Origin: Eutrophocola sp965661105
Lineage (GTDB): Bacteria; Pseudomonadota; Gammaproteobacteria; Pseudomonadales; Pseudohongiellaceae
DNA: 64,000 nucleotides
Assembly: GCA_965661105.1 (NCBI GenBank)
Contig: CBFICR010000001.1
Span: 106,102 to 170,101, forward strand
Direction: 5' to 3'
Made by a program: the position numbers and the translations under genes. The notes beneath the pieces are model-generated. The model ran no database searches, was not told where the DNA came from, and saw only the letters and a list, made by a program, of their open reading frames with translations. Shown here in pieces: positions 44,975 through 53,816 of the stretch (positions within the stretch are counted from its first letter, which is position 1; every line of letters starts with the position of its first letter).

Positions 44975-47260
44975 TCACGACACGGTTTCTAATTTTCCGT
45001 GGGGTGACAATAGAGATGCAATATTCTCCCTTGTAAAGGGTTTACTAAGAAAATCATTCATGCCAACTTCCAGACAATCATCCCGAACCTTGCTAATAGC
45101 GCTGGCAGTCAGAGCAATAATAGTTATCTGATCGCCAAATTGTTTTCGAATATTTTTTGTTGTTTCGAAGCCATCCATTATTGGCATCTGCAAATCCATT
45201 AGAATAATATCCGGCTCAGCACCATTTTCCATAATTTTTATCGCTTCAAGACCATTTGATGCCTTAAATAAAGTTACCTTTGGAAATACATCAGTGATCA
45301 TTCGTACAGCTAAAACCATATTGATATGGTTATCTTCTACCAATAGAACCCGAAGCAATAAATTGGAAAGTGGATAATTTACTTCTTTAGCTGTTGTAAC
45401 CAGTAATTTTCTTTCTGTTACATCTTCAAGATTTAGTGAGAAGGAAAACTCACTACCGACTCCCAGCGACGTCTCAATATCCAGTCGACTGTTCATCATT
45501 TTCAGAATATGGTTGGTGATAGACAAGCCAAGCCCGGTACCCTGATACCTCTTGGAATAGGATGAATCAAATTGCTTGAACGGAGTAAAGATCTGGTCTT
45601 TTTGTTCATCTGACATTCCAATACCACTGTCTTTAACCTTGAAGCATAGCACCTCTCTATCCTGGAAAACTGAAAGAATAACACGACTGTCATGACTGAA
45701 TTTGGCTGCATTGGACAATAGATTTACTAATATCTGTTGCAATCGAATTGGGTCCACATAAATCACCTCATGCAGTTCAGTGTCCAGATTAATATCAAGT
45801 ATATTGTTTGAAGTACTTAGCAGGTATGAAACAGATGCCCGGGTATTTGAAATAATATCTGATAATGAACAGTTTTCCGGGCTGTATTCAAAAACACCCG
45901 CTTCGATTCTTGAAAAATCAAGAATATTATTCATTAATTCAAATAATGTATTAGCAGATAGACGTAAATTATTGAAATAGGTGTCCTCTGGTGGTCCAAA
46001 TTTAAAATCGGAAAGCATTTCTGTATTTCCGATAACACCATGCAGTGGAGTTCTGATTTCATGGGTGATATTGGATAAAAACTGAGATTTCGCGTTATTT
46101 GCAAATTCAGCTTCGTTTTTGGCTTTTAAAAGATTGTCCTCACTCTCACGACGAAGTATTGAGCTGGAAATTGACGTTGCAAATGAGGACAGTATTGAAA
46201 TTTCTGCGCCAGACCAACTTCTTTCGTTCTGGCAATCATCAAAGCCGACAAACCCCCATAAATAGTCTTTAACATAAATTGGTATTGCCAGTAATGATTG
46301 AATATCCTGCATTTCCAGAATGGACTTTAGTTCGCTTTCGGGAAGCTCACGAACCACGCATTGGAAAGGTTTATGGTCCAGCATCGGCTTGATGAAGGGA
46401 GAAGCCAAAGAATGAGGGATATTTTGCAACATGGGATTATCAATTTGAGGCTCCGCTGAATCTGCACTCCACTCAAATATCTGATTTAGTATTTTTTGGT
46501 CGGATTCTTCTGAACATACACTCTCAAACATGTAGCAACGATCAACATTCATTGCCTCTCCCAACACGAAAAGACCTTTTGATGTGGCAGTTACAAAATT
46601 TCGATTCTCAAGCAATGACTCGTTGGCACTTGCAGAAGCAATTAATAATTGCTCCCTCTGAAACACCTTCTTACGTTGATTGACGCTGTGCGTGATATCG
46701 CTGATAAGAGCTACGTATGCACCGGCTGGATATTGCTCATTGTTATCCAGATAGATCAAGGAACAGGAGAACCATTCCTCTCTTTTATTGATATTAATGC
46801 TGTAGGTAAATTCAACTTGTTCATCTGGCTTATCTCCCAGTACATCAAGATTTTTTTGCAAAATAGTGGCCAGCTCCGGCGACAGCACTTCAGTAAAGTT
46901 TTTCCCAATAAAAGTTGATTCCTGGGCCAGAAGCATCACGGAAGTGGAATTATAACATTCAACAAAAATACCCCTGTTATCTATAACCAGGACCAGGCTG
47001 CGAAAAGCAGACACTATTTGTTTTAAAGTTTGAATAGTCAATTTTGAATCGCTGTAGTGGTGCAAATGTGGAGGGTATAAATATTCAACGCATCTTGAGC
47101 AAGAATTTTTACTGCATAATGAATTCAAAAATGATAACTGAATCACAGTTCTATATGAAGGGAAATTCTCCCATAAAACAATAATACACGATGTATTATT
47201 ATGATTTTTTTCAAAGAATATATAGCAAAAGAAAGTTAATAAACATAGCAGAAACTCCAT
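44975..47260 (-). CDS. PAS-GAF hybrid sensor histidine kinase
   Basis: Hybrid kinase of up to 761 residues. Order: possible N-terminal hydrophobic segment, PAS (about 75-195), GAF (205-370; FVLGEAMNVDRCYMFE, LLAIPIYVKDYLWGFVGF), HisKA with His400 in LSNITHEIRTPLHGVIG, HATPase (NLLSNAAKF, DSGIGM, GTGLGLSI), and a C-terminal receiver with Asp689 in PDIILMDLQMPIMDG. The N-terminus is uncertain: the ATG at 47260 has no clear ribosome-binding site, and a TTG at 47041 just before the PAS domain is an alternative. It could feed the Hpt proteins at 38881 and 48086. It is divergent from the regulator gene at 47359. Confidence 0.87.
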   Translation of the reverse strand: MEFLLCLLTFFCYIFFEKNHNNTSCIIVLWENFPSYRTVIQLSFLNSLCSKNSCSRCVEYLYPPHLHHYSDSKLTIQTLKQIVSAFRSLVLVIDNRGIFVECYNSTSVMLLAQESTFIGKNFTEVLSPELATILQKNLDVLGDKPDEQVEFTYSININKREEWFSCSLIYLDNNEQYPAGAYVALISDITHSVNQRKKVFQREQLLIASASANESLLENRNFVTATSKGLFVLGEAMNVDRCYMFESVCSEESDQKILNQIFEWSADSAEPQIDNPMLQNIPHSLASPFIKPMLDHKPFQCVVRELPESELKSILEMQDIQSLLAIPIYVKDYLWGFVGFDDCQNERSWSGAEISILSSFATSISSSILRRESEDNLLKAKNEAEFANNAKSQFLSNITHEIRTPLHGVIGNTEMLSDFKFGPPEDTYFNNLRLSANTLFELMNNILDFSRIEAGVFEYSPENCSLSDIISNTRASVSYLLSTSNNILDINLDTELHEVIYVDPIRLQQILVNLLSNAAKFSHDSRVILSVFQDREVLCFKVKDSGIGMSDEQKDQIFTPFKQFDSSYSKRYQGTGLGLSITNHILKMMNSRLDIETSLGVGSEFSFSLNLEDVTERKLLVTTAKEVNYPLSNLLLRVLLVEDNHINMVLAVRMITDVFPKVTLFKASNGLEAIKIMENGAEPDIILMDLQMPIMDGFETTKNIRKQFGDQITIIALTASAISKVRDDCLEVGMNDFLSKPFTRENIASLLSPHGKLETVS

Positions 47261-47274
47261 AACTTACAGTCAGG

Positions 47275-47294
47275 TTGTTACAAAATGTTACTTG
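47275..47294. promoter_or_regulatory. Candidate shared operator between divergent kinase and regulator genes
   Basis: TTGTTACAAAATGTTACTTG contains two TGTTAC units 10 bases apart and shares AATGTTAC with the inverted repeat at 40949-40967. It lies in the 98-base divergent gap, so it could control both genes. This is a by-eye match. Confidence 0.4.
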
Positions 47295-47358
47295 AAATTA
47301 TCCACTTTAATACGCAGAATTATTATTTAAAGCTCACTATTGTAGAGCGATTATTACC

Positions 47359-48105
47359 ATGTTAAATGCAGTCCTGGTTGACGATGACAGTCTGTTTCTG
47401 AAAATAACTCGCCTTGGCTTGAAGCGACATAATATTGCCTGCCGGGCTCTTTCATCATTCGGCGAAGCATTCGAATATATTTCACAGGAACTCCCCGATA
47501 GAACTATTGAACCAAAGCAACCCGCTACTGCTGATACCAGAGACAAGTTTAAAGCCGACGTAATCATACTGGATTACTATCTTGATGATGGTAAAACAGG
47601 ACTGTCACTTTGCAAAAAAATCCGCAAGAAGTCCAACATCCCTATAGTTATGATTTCATCAGAAAATTCCCTGAAAAACACAATCCTGTGCCTTGAAGAA
47701 GGTGCCGATCAGTATGTTTACAAATCAGCTAATTTCTATGAATTTATTGCCAGAATAAAATCGTCCATGAGAGCACGAAATTCTCTGGCTACAGATCTTG
47801 CACCCCTGAAACTTGATAGCAAATTACGCAAACTCAGTTGCGGAACACAATCTATAAAATTAACAGAAAAAGAATGCTCCCTTACCAAAATCCTGATTGC
47901 CACCCCAAACAGTCCTGTAAGCAAGGAAGATATATTTACATATATTTATGGAAATTCTGACTTACTTTACACCCGCCGCCTGGACGTACTCGCAGGCAGA
48001 CTACGCAAGAAACTTCTACAGCTTACCGAACAATATAAAATAATGGCGATCCGAAACTCAGGCTATATGCTGGCTGGATATAAAAATGACTACATTACAT
48101 ACTGA
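47359..48105 (+). CDS. OmpR-family response regulator with an inserted segment
   Basis: Regulator of 248 residues. Receiver domain with Asp8-Asp9 and phospho-acceptor Asp72 in VIILDYYLDDGKTG, and Lys122-like residue in VYKSANFYEF. Between the second and third strands there is a charged insertion of about 20 residues (ELPDRTIEPKQPATADTRDK) not usual in OmpR-type receivers. The C-terminal winged helix has LTEKECSLTKILI and the MAIRNSGYML ending. Its last 20 bases overlap the following Hpt gene, so the two are coupled. Confidence 0.88.
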   Translation: MLNAVLVDDDSLFLKITRLGLKRHNIACRALSSFGEAFEYISQELPDRTIEPKQPATADTRDKFKADVIILDYYLDDGKTGLSLCKKIRKKSNIPIVMISSENSLKNTILCLEEGADQYVYKSANFYEFIARIKSSMRARNSLATDLAPLKLDSKLRKLSCGTQSIKLTEKECSLTKILIATPNSPVSKEDIFTYIYGNSDLLYTRRLDVLAGRLRKKLLQLTEQYKIMAIRNSGYMLAGYKNDYITY

Positions 48106-48466
48106 TATATTTGATCCAGAATTTCTTTATCATGCTATCGGCATAAAGGAAACTGACATGGCAATTGAAATATATGAAGAATTCATATTCAACATGAAGC
48201 AATTGCTGGATCTTTTTGGCACGGATGAAGTAGGCAACGATGCCATTTTTATTGCCGTACACAACAGCAAAGCATCCTCTCGTGCAATCGGCGCCAATCA
48301 TCTTGCTGATATCTTTGATTCTTATGAGTCAGTAATACTTGAAGAAAGCATTGATTTCAGTTTTGACAGGCAAAAAATGAGGTTTTCAATATTACAAACT
48401 ATTGAAATAATTGATAAATATGTTGAAACTTTAAAAGCAGATATAGATGTCGTCACTCACCAATAA
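48086..48466 (+). CDS. Histidine phosphotransfer (Hpt)-like protein
   Basis: Helical protein of 126 residues with the Hpt signature IAVHNSKASSRAIGANHLADIF; His59 is the expected phospho-acceptor. It overlaps the preceding regulator and the following REC-EAL gene by 20 bases each, which points to translational coupling of all three. It is a second Hpt besides the one at 38881, and the two may connect the same hybrid kinase to different receivers. Confidence 0.75.
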   Translation: MTTLHTDIFDPEFLYHAIGIKETDMAIEIYEEFIFNMKQLLDLFGTDEVGNDAIFIAVHNSKASSRAIGANHLADIFDSYESVILEESIDFSFDRQKMRFSILQTIEIIDKYVETLKADIDVVTHQ

Positions 48467-49556
48467 TCTTTATATAGTAGAAGACGACAGCTTCTTTTTG
48501 AAGCTATATCAGGCTTTATTTTCTGGAACTGATATTGTAATCAATTCTGCTGACAACGAAATAGAGATTGACTGGTTTTTATTACTACAATCCGACCTGA
48601 TAATTCTGGATCTTTTAATGGCTGGCAAAGATGGAATTGATATCCTCGAGTACATTTCAACAGTGGGCTTTGATTCTGACATTATTATTATCAGTGATGT
48701 ACTTTTATGCAATTTACCTGAAATCAGCGAAAAAATACTAAAATGCAACCTGAATATACGAGGTATTTTACGCAAGCCTTTTGCGATAAAAAAACTCAAA
48801 AACTATTTTCAGAAAAAAAACTTACACCACCCCCTTCTGGCATTCAATCGCAATAATTATGATCTTCTACTGCAAGCAATAATCAATAATAATATTGTTT
48901 ACTTCTCTAAAATCTATCAATCATCGGACAATAACGAAAATAAATCCAGGTGGATATATCCCGGAGTTTTATTGAACGGGCATGTTTTCGAAGAAACAGA
49001 CTATATAGATCTGGTTACGCATACAAAACTTCTCGGAACATATTATCAAACATTACTTTCAACTATTTTCAATGACCAAATTGAGAACCTTAACCAGACG
49101 CTTCCAATTACCTTATGCATACATCCAAGCTATATTGAAAAGGCTGAACATTTCCAGATTCTTCAAAGTCAACTGACGGAATATCTTTCGAAAGGTATAA
49201 AAATTTGCATAGCAATTAAAGATCCAGAATATTTTCAGAGCTCAAGATTGATTTCATCAAATTTATCTCAATTAAGAGACCTGGGCATCAAATTGGCACT
49301 CGATGATGCGGATTTCTCTATTCGCAATGCTACCGATTCATCATTACATTTTTTTGATGAAATCAAGCTTTCTAAAAACTTACTTGATCTTCTGAACTGT
49401 GGAGACATTGAAACCCCGGCATACGTGAAAACACTGATTTCCGAATGTAACCGGGGTATCAAGATAACGCTTCCCGACTTTACTGGCAGCTACTCAGGCA
49501 AAGCCGAGAGACTACATAGTTGGCTCAAGTTAATGACGGTATCACCCTCGACATAA
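48447..49556 (+). CDS. Receiver plus degenerate EAL-domain protein
   Basis: Protein of 369 residues. The receiver is complete (Glu12-Asp13-Asp14, Asp55 in LIILDLLMAGKDG, Lys110 in LRKPF). The second part has the fold pattern of an EAL phosphodiesterase but lacks its catalytic motifs: where ExLxRW should be it reads SRWIYPG, and DDFGTG is replaced by DDADFS with no conserved Glu or KxD. Cyclic-di-GMP hydrolysis is therefore unlikely; it may bind c-di-GMP or act by protein contact. It lies immediately upstream of a REC-EAL gene with an intact EAL domain. Confidence 0.75.
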   Translation: MSSLTNNLYIVEDDSFFLKLYQALFSGTDIVINSADNEIEIDWFLLLQSDLIILDLLMAGKDGIDILEYISTVGFDSDIIIISDVLLCNLPEISEKILKCNLNIRGILRKPFAIKKLKNYFQKKNLHHPLLAFNRNNYDLLLQAIINNNIVYFSKIYQSSDNNENKSRWIYPGVLLNGHVFEETDYIDLVTHTKLLGTYYQTLLSTIFNDQIENLNQTLPITLCIHPSYIEKAEHFQILQSQLTEYLSKGIKICIAIKDPEYFQSSRLISSNLSQLRDLGIKLALDDADFSIRNATDSSLHFFDEIKLSKNLLDLLNCGDIETPAYVKTLISECNRGIKITLPDFTGSYSGKAERLHSWLKLMTVSPST

Positions 49557-49582
49557 TTTCATTTTATTAACTTTAGAGCCTT

Positions 49583-50854
49583 ATGATGATTAACAACAAT
49601 AATAAGATCAAACGCACATTAATTCTGGACGACGATAGCGTAAGCAGATTAATTTGCAAATCACTTGTTACAAGTAACTCTCAGGCCTTCTGCTTTGCAA
49701 CCTCCAAACCAAAACTTGCCTTAAAAGGTTTAAATAAAGGCATTTTTGATAGAATAATTCTTGATCTGGATATGCCGGAAATCAACGGAATTGAATTCAT
49801 TCTCCGCCTGCGTGAAATGAATTTCCAGGGTGGACTAATACTAATCAGCTTTCATGACATTAGAATACTTGAATCCGCACGCGACCTGGCCCTTTCCTGC
49901 AAGCTGAATGTTCTGGACATCATTCGTAAACCAGTAACGTCAGCGGCAATTAAAAAAGCCTTGTCCAATACCGTTGTAAATAGCGCTTCTCCTGTTTCAA
50001 ATTCCCATGAAAAGATAGCATCCCATCTTGTAAACAATAAAGAAATACAGTCCGAGCTTAACTCTGTTACCGAATCATTGGTTTTGGCCTTTCAACCAAA
50101 ATACAGTATGGAGACTGAAAAAATCTCCAGTGTCGAGGTCCTTTCCCGGTGGAAAATTCAGGGTGTGCTACTTTCTCCAGATCGTTTTCTATCCACAGCT
50201 TATGCCTCGGATCTTATCCACGATCTGAGTTTGCTAATATATAAGCGGGCTCTAGACGGTCTACAGCAGTTACATAATAAGGGATTTATGCTGAGCATTT
50301 CAGTCAATTTTTCGATGGCCTCTTTGGCACGACCAGGGTTTGTAGAGGAATTATATAATATCGCCTATATCAACGGCATTGATATGAACTACATTATAAT
50401 TGAGCTTACTGAAAATCAGGGGTATGGATCTATTCAACATTATCTCGAAAAAATAATGTTTCTGGTATTCAAAAGGTTCAAAGTCTCACTGGATGATTTT
50501 GGTACCGGGCAATCAACACTCGAACATTTACGCCATATTCCTTTTACAGAAATGAAAATTGACAAGGTCTTTATACAAAAAGCCTGGTCTGATACTCGCT
50601 CAACAGCCATATTACGATCCAGTATAGGTCTTGCCAAAGATCTGGGCATGGAGGTTGTTGCTGAAGGTGGTGAATCCGAGAAAGACTGGGTATTTTGCAA
50701 AACCCTCGGCTGTGATTATTTCCAGGGGTTTTACAAATCCAAACCTGTACAGATGAACGATCTTATGAATATGCTGGCTCAAGAGAATAATATACAAGAC
50801 AATTTGGCGTTACAAAGCCATCAAGACTACAGTGCAACTTATTCTCTGACATAA
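49583..50854 (+). CDS. Receiver plus EAL-domain cyclic-di-GMP phosphodiesterase
   Basis: Protein of 423 residues. Receiver: Asp16-Asp17-Asp18 and phospho-acceptor Asp61 in IILDLDMPEING. EAL domain (about 160-400): VEVLSRW (Glu185; a Val in place of Ala in the EAL triad, which is common), SVNFS, IIELTEN, LDDFGTGQSTLEHL, MKIDKVFI, VVAEGGES and CDYFQGFYKSKP. All metal and catalytic residues are present, so it should hydrolyse c-di-GMP under control of phosphorylation. It is the last gene of the island, 26 bases after the degenerate paralogue. Confidence 0.92.
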   Translation: MMINNNNKIKRTLILDDDSVSRLICKSLVTSNSQAFCFATSKPKLALKGLNKGIFDRIILDLDMPEINGIEFILRLREMNFQGGLILISFHDIRILESARDLALSCKLNVLDIIRKPVTSAAIKKALSNTVVNSASPVSNSHEKIASHLVNNKEIQSELNSVTESLVLAFQPKYSMETEKISSVEVLSRWKIQGVLLSPDRFLSTAYASDLIHDLSLLIYKRALDGLQQLHNKGFMLSISVNFSMASLARPGFVEELYNIAYINGIDMNYIIIELTENQGYGSIQHYLEKIMFLVFKRFKVSLDDFGTGQSTLEHLRHIPFTEMKIDKVFIQKAWSDTRSTAILRSSIGLAKDLGMEVVAEGGESEKDWVFCKTLGCDYFQGFYKSKPVQMNDLMNMLAQENNIQDNLALQSHQDYSATYSLT

Positions 50855-51289
50855 AAAAGTCACGATTGTTCGTATCTTGATATAAGGTTGTTGAATTTTT
50901 TCCTTTGTAGGAAGTGTAATCATATAGTGGATTAAACCCAGGACCCTTTATCATATGAGCACAATACCTGCTGCTACAAAAAATTTATGATGTCCATATA
51001 GACACAGTCAGGGATATACCGATTATATTCACGGCTATCTTCAATAAGATTAATATCACCGGCGCCGAAATCCTTATCGAGTTTCTGTCGTACATTGCAG
51101 ATTGCAGCTTATCATTTTTTCCGTATTTTTGAGCAAATACAGTAATGAATTCCGGATTCCTCACAAGCTTAAAATGAAACAGCCCCGGCACTTTGTTTTT
51201 AAAATCTCAAAATGAAGGGGCTGGAATCAGGTAAAGAATCAATTGCTTCGCGTAAGCGTATGGTGTCTGGACTTGAATAAAGCCAACGA
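50855..51289. other. Gap at the right edge of the AT-rich island
   Basis: A 435-base stretch between the convergent REC-EAL gene (+) and the DEAD-box helicase gene (-). A few short open frames occur but none has a recognisable protein. No strong terminator was found. Confidence 0.35.
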
Positions 51290-52441
51290 CTAGATCGGTT
51301 CGGCAGTTCCAATCTCTCCAACCAGGCCGCGACTGATCGTCTGTTTGATAAGACGCTCTATGGCTTTCAGTTGTTTACGCTCATCAGAGCTGACCAGCGA
51401 GATCGCCCTGCCCTGGGCACCGGCACGACCGGTTCTGCCAATACGATGCACATAATCTTCCGGCACATGGGGAAGATCATAATTGATCACCATGGGCAGC
51501 AAATCGATATCAATTCCACGCGCGGCAATATCTGTAGCAACCAGCACCTGAATGCGATTTTGCTTGAAGGCATCAAGCGCCGCAGTGCGTTGTTTCTGGC
51601 TTTTATTCCCATGCAGGGCAGATGACATGATGTTATTTTTATTGAGAATCTTGGTCAGCTTGTTAGCGCCATGCTTGGTTCGGCTAAATACCAGCGCCTG
51701 GTCCTTTGTACCTTGCAACAGACTTCTCAGTACGCCGGATTTATCTTCCTTATTCACCTCAAACAATTGCTGATGAATAATTTCAACTGCTGAATTACGC
51801 GGTGCCGATTCAATTTCCACTGGATTGCGGCAAATAGTTTTTGCCAGGTTTCTTATTTCCGGTGAAAAGGTGGCTGAAAACATCAGGTTTTGCCGACGTT
51901 CCGGAACCAGTTTCAGAATCTTGCGAATGGCATGAATAAAGCCCATATCCAGCATTCTGTCGGCTTCATCGAGTACCAGAATTTCCAGTGACTGCAGTGA
52001 AACAGCTCTGCGATCAATCAAGTCCTGCAAACGTCCAGGAGTTGCCACCAGAATATCGACACCTTTATGTACACGCTGTAATTGCGGATTAATATTTACG
52101 CCACCAAAAACAGCGCAGGCTTTAATTCTTTCGTTATCACCGTAAGTGTCGACACTTTCCAGCACCTGGGCAGCCAGCTCACGGGTTGGCACCAGGATTA
52201 ACACTTTTACCATGCCACTGGCGACAGGCTTCGAATTGCTTAATTTTTGTAAAATTGGCAGCACAAACGCCGCCGTTTTGCCGGTACCCGTCTGGGCTGC
52301 CGCCATAACATCGTCTCCGTCCAGTACTGCCGGAATGGCTTTGGACTGGATCGGTGTTGGATGTGTATAGCCCTGTGCCTGTATCGCACTCAGCAGGGAA
52401 TCGCTTAGACCAAGGGTATTAAATTGTTGTGTTTCACTCAT
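51290..52441 (-). CDS. rhlE: DEAD-box RNA helicase, RhlE type
   Basis: ATP-dependent RNA helicase of 383 residues with the Q motif (FNTLGLSDSLLSAI and PTPIQ), Walker A AQTGTGKT (49-56), PTRELA, TPGRL, VLDEADRML (DEAD at 158-161), SATF, and the C-terminal ARGIDI and HRIGRTGRAG. It ends soon after motif VI, without the long basic C-terminal extension found in many RhlE proteins. It should act in ribosome assembly or RNA decay, often at low temperature. Upstream is a 588-base gap with an unusual CATG-rich palindrome, possibly a long cold-shock-type leader. Confidence 0.93.
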   Translation of the reverse strand: MSETQQFNTLGLSDSLLSAIQAQGYTHPTPIQSKAIPAVLDGDDVMAAAQTGTGKTAAFVLPILQKLSNSKPVASGMVKVLILVPTRELAAQVLESVDTYGDNERIKACAVFGGVNINPQLQRVHKGVDILVATPGRLQDLIDRRAVSLQSLEILVLDEADRMLDMGFIHAIRKILKLVPERRQNLMFSATFSPEIRNLAKTICRNPVEIESAPRNSAVEIIHQQLFEVNKEDKSGVLRSLLQGTKDQALVFSRTKHGANKLTKILNKNNIMSSALHGNKSQKQRTAALDAFKQNRIQVLVATDIAARGIDIDLLPMVINYDLPHVPEDYVHRIGRTGRAGAQGRAISLVSSDERKQLKAIERLIKQTISRGLVGEIGTAEPI

Positions 52442-53029
52442 AAAATATCTGACTCTTAACAGGCTGTTATAGCAAGTAACAATAAGCTACTGATTAACTA
52501 CCAGCCTTTTTAATTAATGGTATTGCTTTCCCTTCGCAAAAAGCAGGTTATCCCTACCTAAGGCTGGAAAATAGCATGGCAATTGCCATGACTTTTCACA
52601 AACATGCCATGAAAATACCATGAGACACGCCATAGAAAATTGCCCTACATGAAAGTAATGGCCGCAATGGTTATGTTGAGAAAATTAGAAAGCAGGCTTA
52701 TGGCATGCCCTGAGAGGGCCGCACAAGAATCAGGGAGGGTAATACCGCATCAGTAAAAATGAAACGAATCTATATTTACTGACCTTTATAATATTAACTT
52801 CAGTACAGACTCTTCACTGCACTGATGGCGCGCACTTTAACACATATGCAAGCGAACTGCATTGACTATTATTTGAGTATATTTATCGTGAATCAGGGCC
52901 AAGAGATCCCTAAATCGCACAACATGAAGTTTCTTTCCTGCAATTTCATCAATAGTATTGCAGCTCATTTCGCGTGATTTAAAATAGCCCTGTAAAATAA
53001 TCTTAAAATCCGGCATAGTCTTCTTCATC
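52442..53029. other. Long leader/intergenic region upstream of the helicase gene
   Basis: This 588-base region separates the helicase (-) from a serine peptidase gene (+). It holds the CATG element at 52575-52622 and, near its right end, a small possible gene on the minus strand (52837-53031). The rest shows no clear feature. Confidence 0.4.
52575..52622. promoter_or_regulatory. Palindrome and CATG cluster upstream of the helicase gene
   Basis: CATGGCAATTGCCATG (52575-52590) is a perfect 16-bp palindrome. It is followed by CATG at 52603, 52608 and 52619, several within CCATGA. The helicase start is about 130 bases away on the minus strand. A regulator-binding site or an mRNA structure are both possible. 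Confidence 0.45.
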
Positions 53030-53031
53030 AT
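52837..53031 (-). CDS. Possible small protein of 64 residues
   Basis: An open frame starting MMKKTMPDFKIILQGYF with a good ribosome-binding site (TAGGGG, 7 bases before the ATG). It has no similarity that I recognise. Its start overlaps the start of the plus-strand peptidase gene (CATCATG at 53027-53033 serves both), so at most one arrangement is likely to be fully correct. Kept because of the ribosome-binding site, with low confidence. Confidence 0.25.
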   Translation of the reverse strand: MMKKTMPDFKIILQGYFKSREMSCNTIDEIAGKKLHVVRFRDLLALIHDKYTQIIVNAVRLHMC

Positions 53032-53770
53032 GATTGAACCCCTACTCTTAAGCACCCTGCAAATTTCTACTTATGAACATGAAAACCTGCTCACCAAGGC
53101 GAGTGGTTTTTTCTTCGAGCGCGACGAAAAACTTTTCCTGGTCACCAGTCGTCATGTGTTGGTAGATGAACCCAGCGACCACCACCCAAACAGAATAGAA
53201 CTGGAGTTCCACAACAATCCGGAAAACCTTGCCGAGGCTTCATTCTTCTCCATCCTTTTGTTTAACGATGGCGAAAGCATTTGGCGGCAGGGAGCTGATA
53301 GTGCCGGGGATATTGATGTTGCAGTAATTGAAATTGAGCGCGAAAGCCTGCCGGATACTGCCACCTACTTCGCTTTCACCCCGGCACATTTACATGACTC
53401 GATCGAAAGAATAGAAATCGGTACGGAAATGCTGATCATAGGATTTCCGTTGGGATTTCATGACACCCTGCATCATTTGCCAGTAGCCCGACGCGCGATT
53501 AATGCATCCTCGTTCAGCATGCGTTTCCAGGGCAATGGCTACTTCCTGACAGATGCCAGAACCCATCGCGGCATGAGTGGCGCACCCGTAGTTACCCGGG
53601 ATAATTCGAAAGTCGATGAGGGAAATTTAAATACCCAGTTGCCCTGGACATTGCTTGGCATTCATTCAGCGCGACTGGATGTAGGGACCAGAGATCTGGA
53701 AGTAGACGAAGCACTGGGACTTAATTGTGCCTGGTTTGCCGACATTCTGTTAACCCTGACCAGTGATTAA
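53030..53770 (+). CDS. Trypsin-like serine peptidase, cytoplasmic
   Basis: Protein of 246 residues with a trypsin-like fold and a full catalytic triad: His42 in LVTSRHVLVDE, Asp96 in DIDVAVIEI and Ser183 in THRGMSGAPVV. There is no signal peptide or membrane segment, so it should be cytoplasmic, unlike DegP-type relatives, and no PDZ domain is present. The ribosome-binding site before the ATG at 53030 is weak. Substrate unknown. Confidence 0.8.
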   Translation: MIEPLLLSTLQISTYEHENLLTKASGFFFERDEKLFLVTSRHVLVDEPSDHHPNRIELEFHNNPENLAEASFFSILLFNDGESIWRQGADSAGDIDVAVIEIERESLPDTATYFAFTPAHLHDSIERIEIGTEMLIIGFPLGFHDTLHHLPVARRAINASSFSMRFQGNGYFLTDARTHRGMSGAPVVTRDNSKVDEGNLNTQLPWTLLGIHSARLDVGTRDLEVDEALGLNCAWFADILLTLTSD

Positions 53771-53816
53771 CACCACCAGTAACCAGCTCCAACACTCGAG
53801 CGTTTTCACTATCGAT

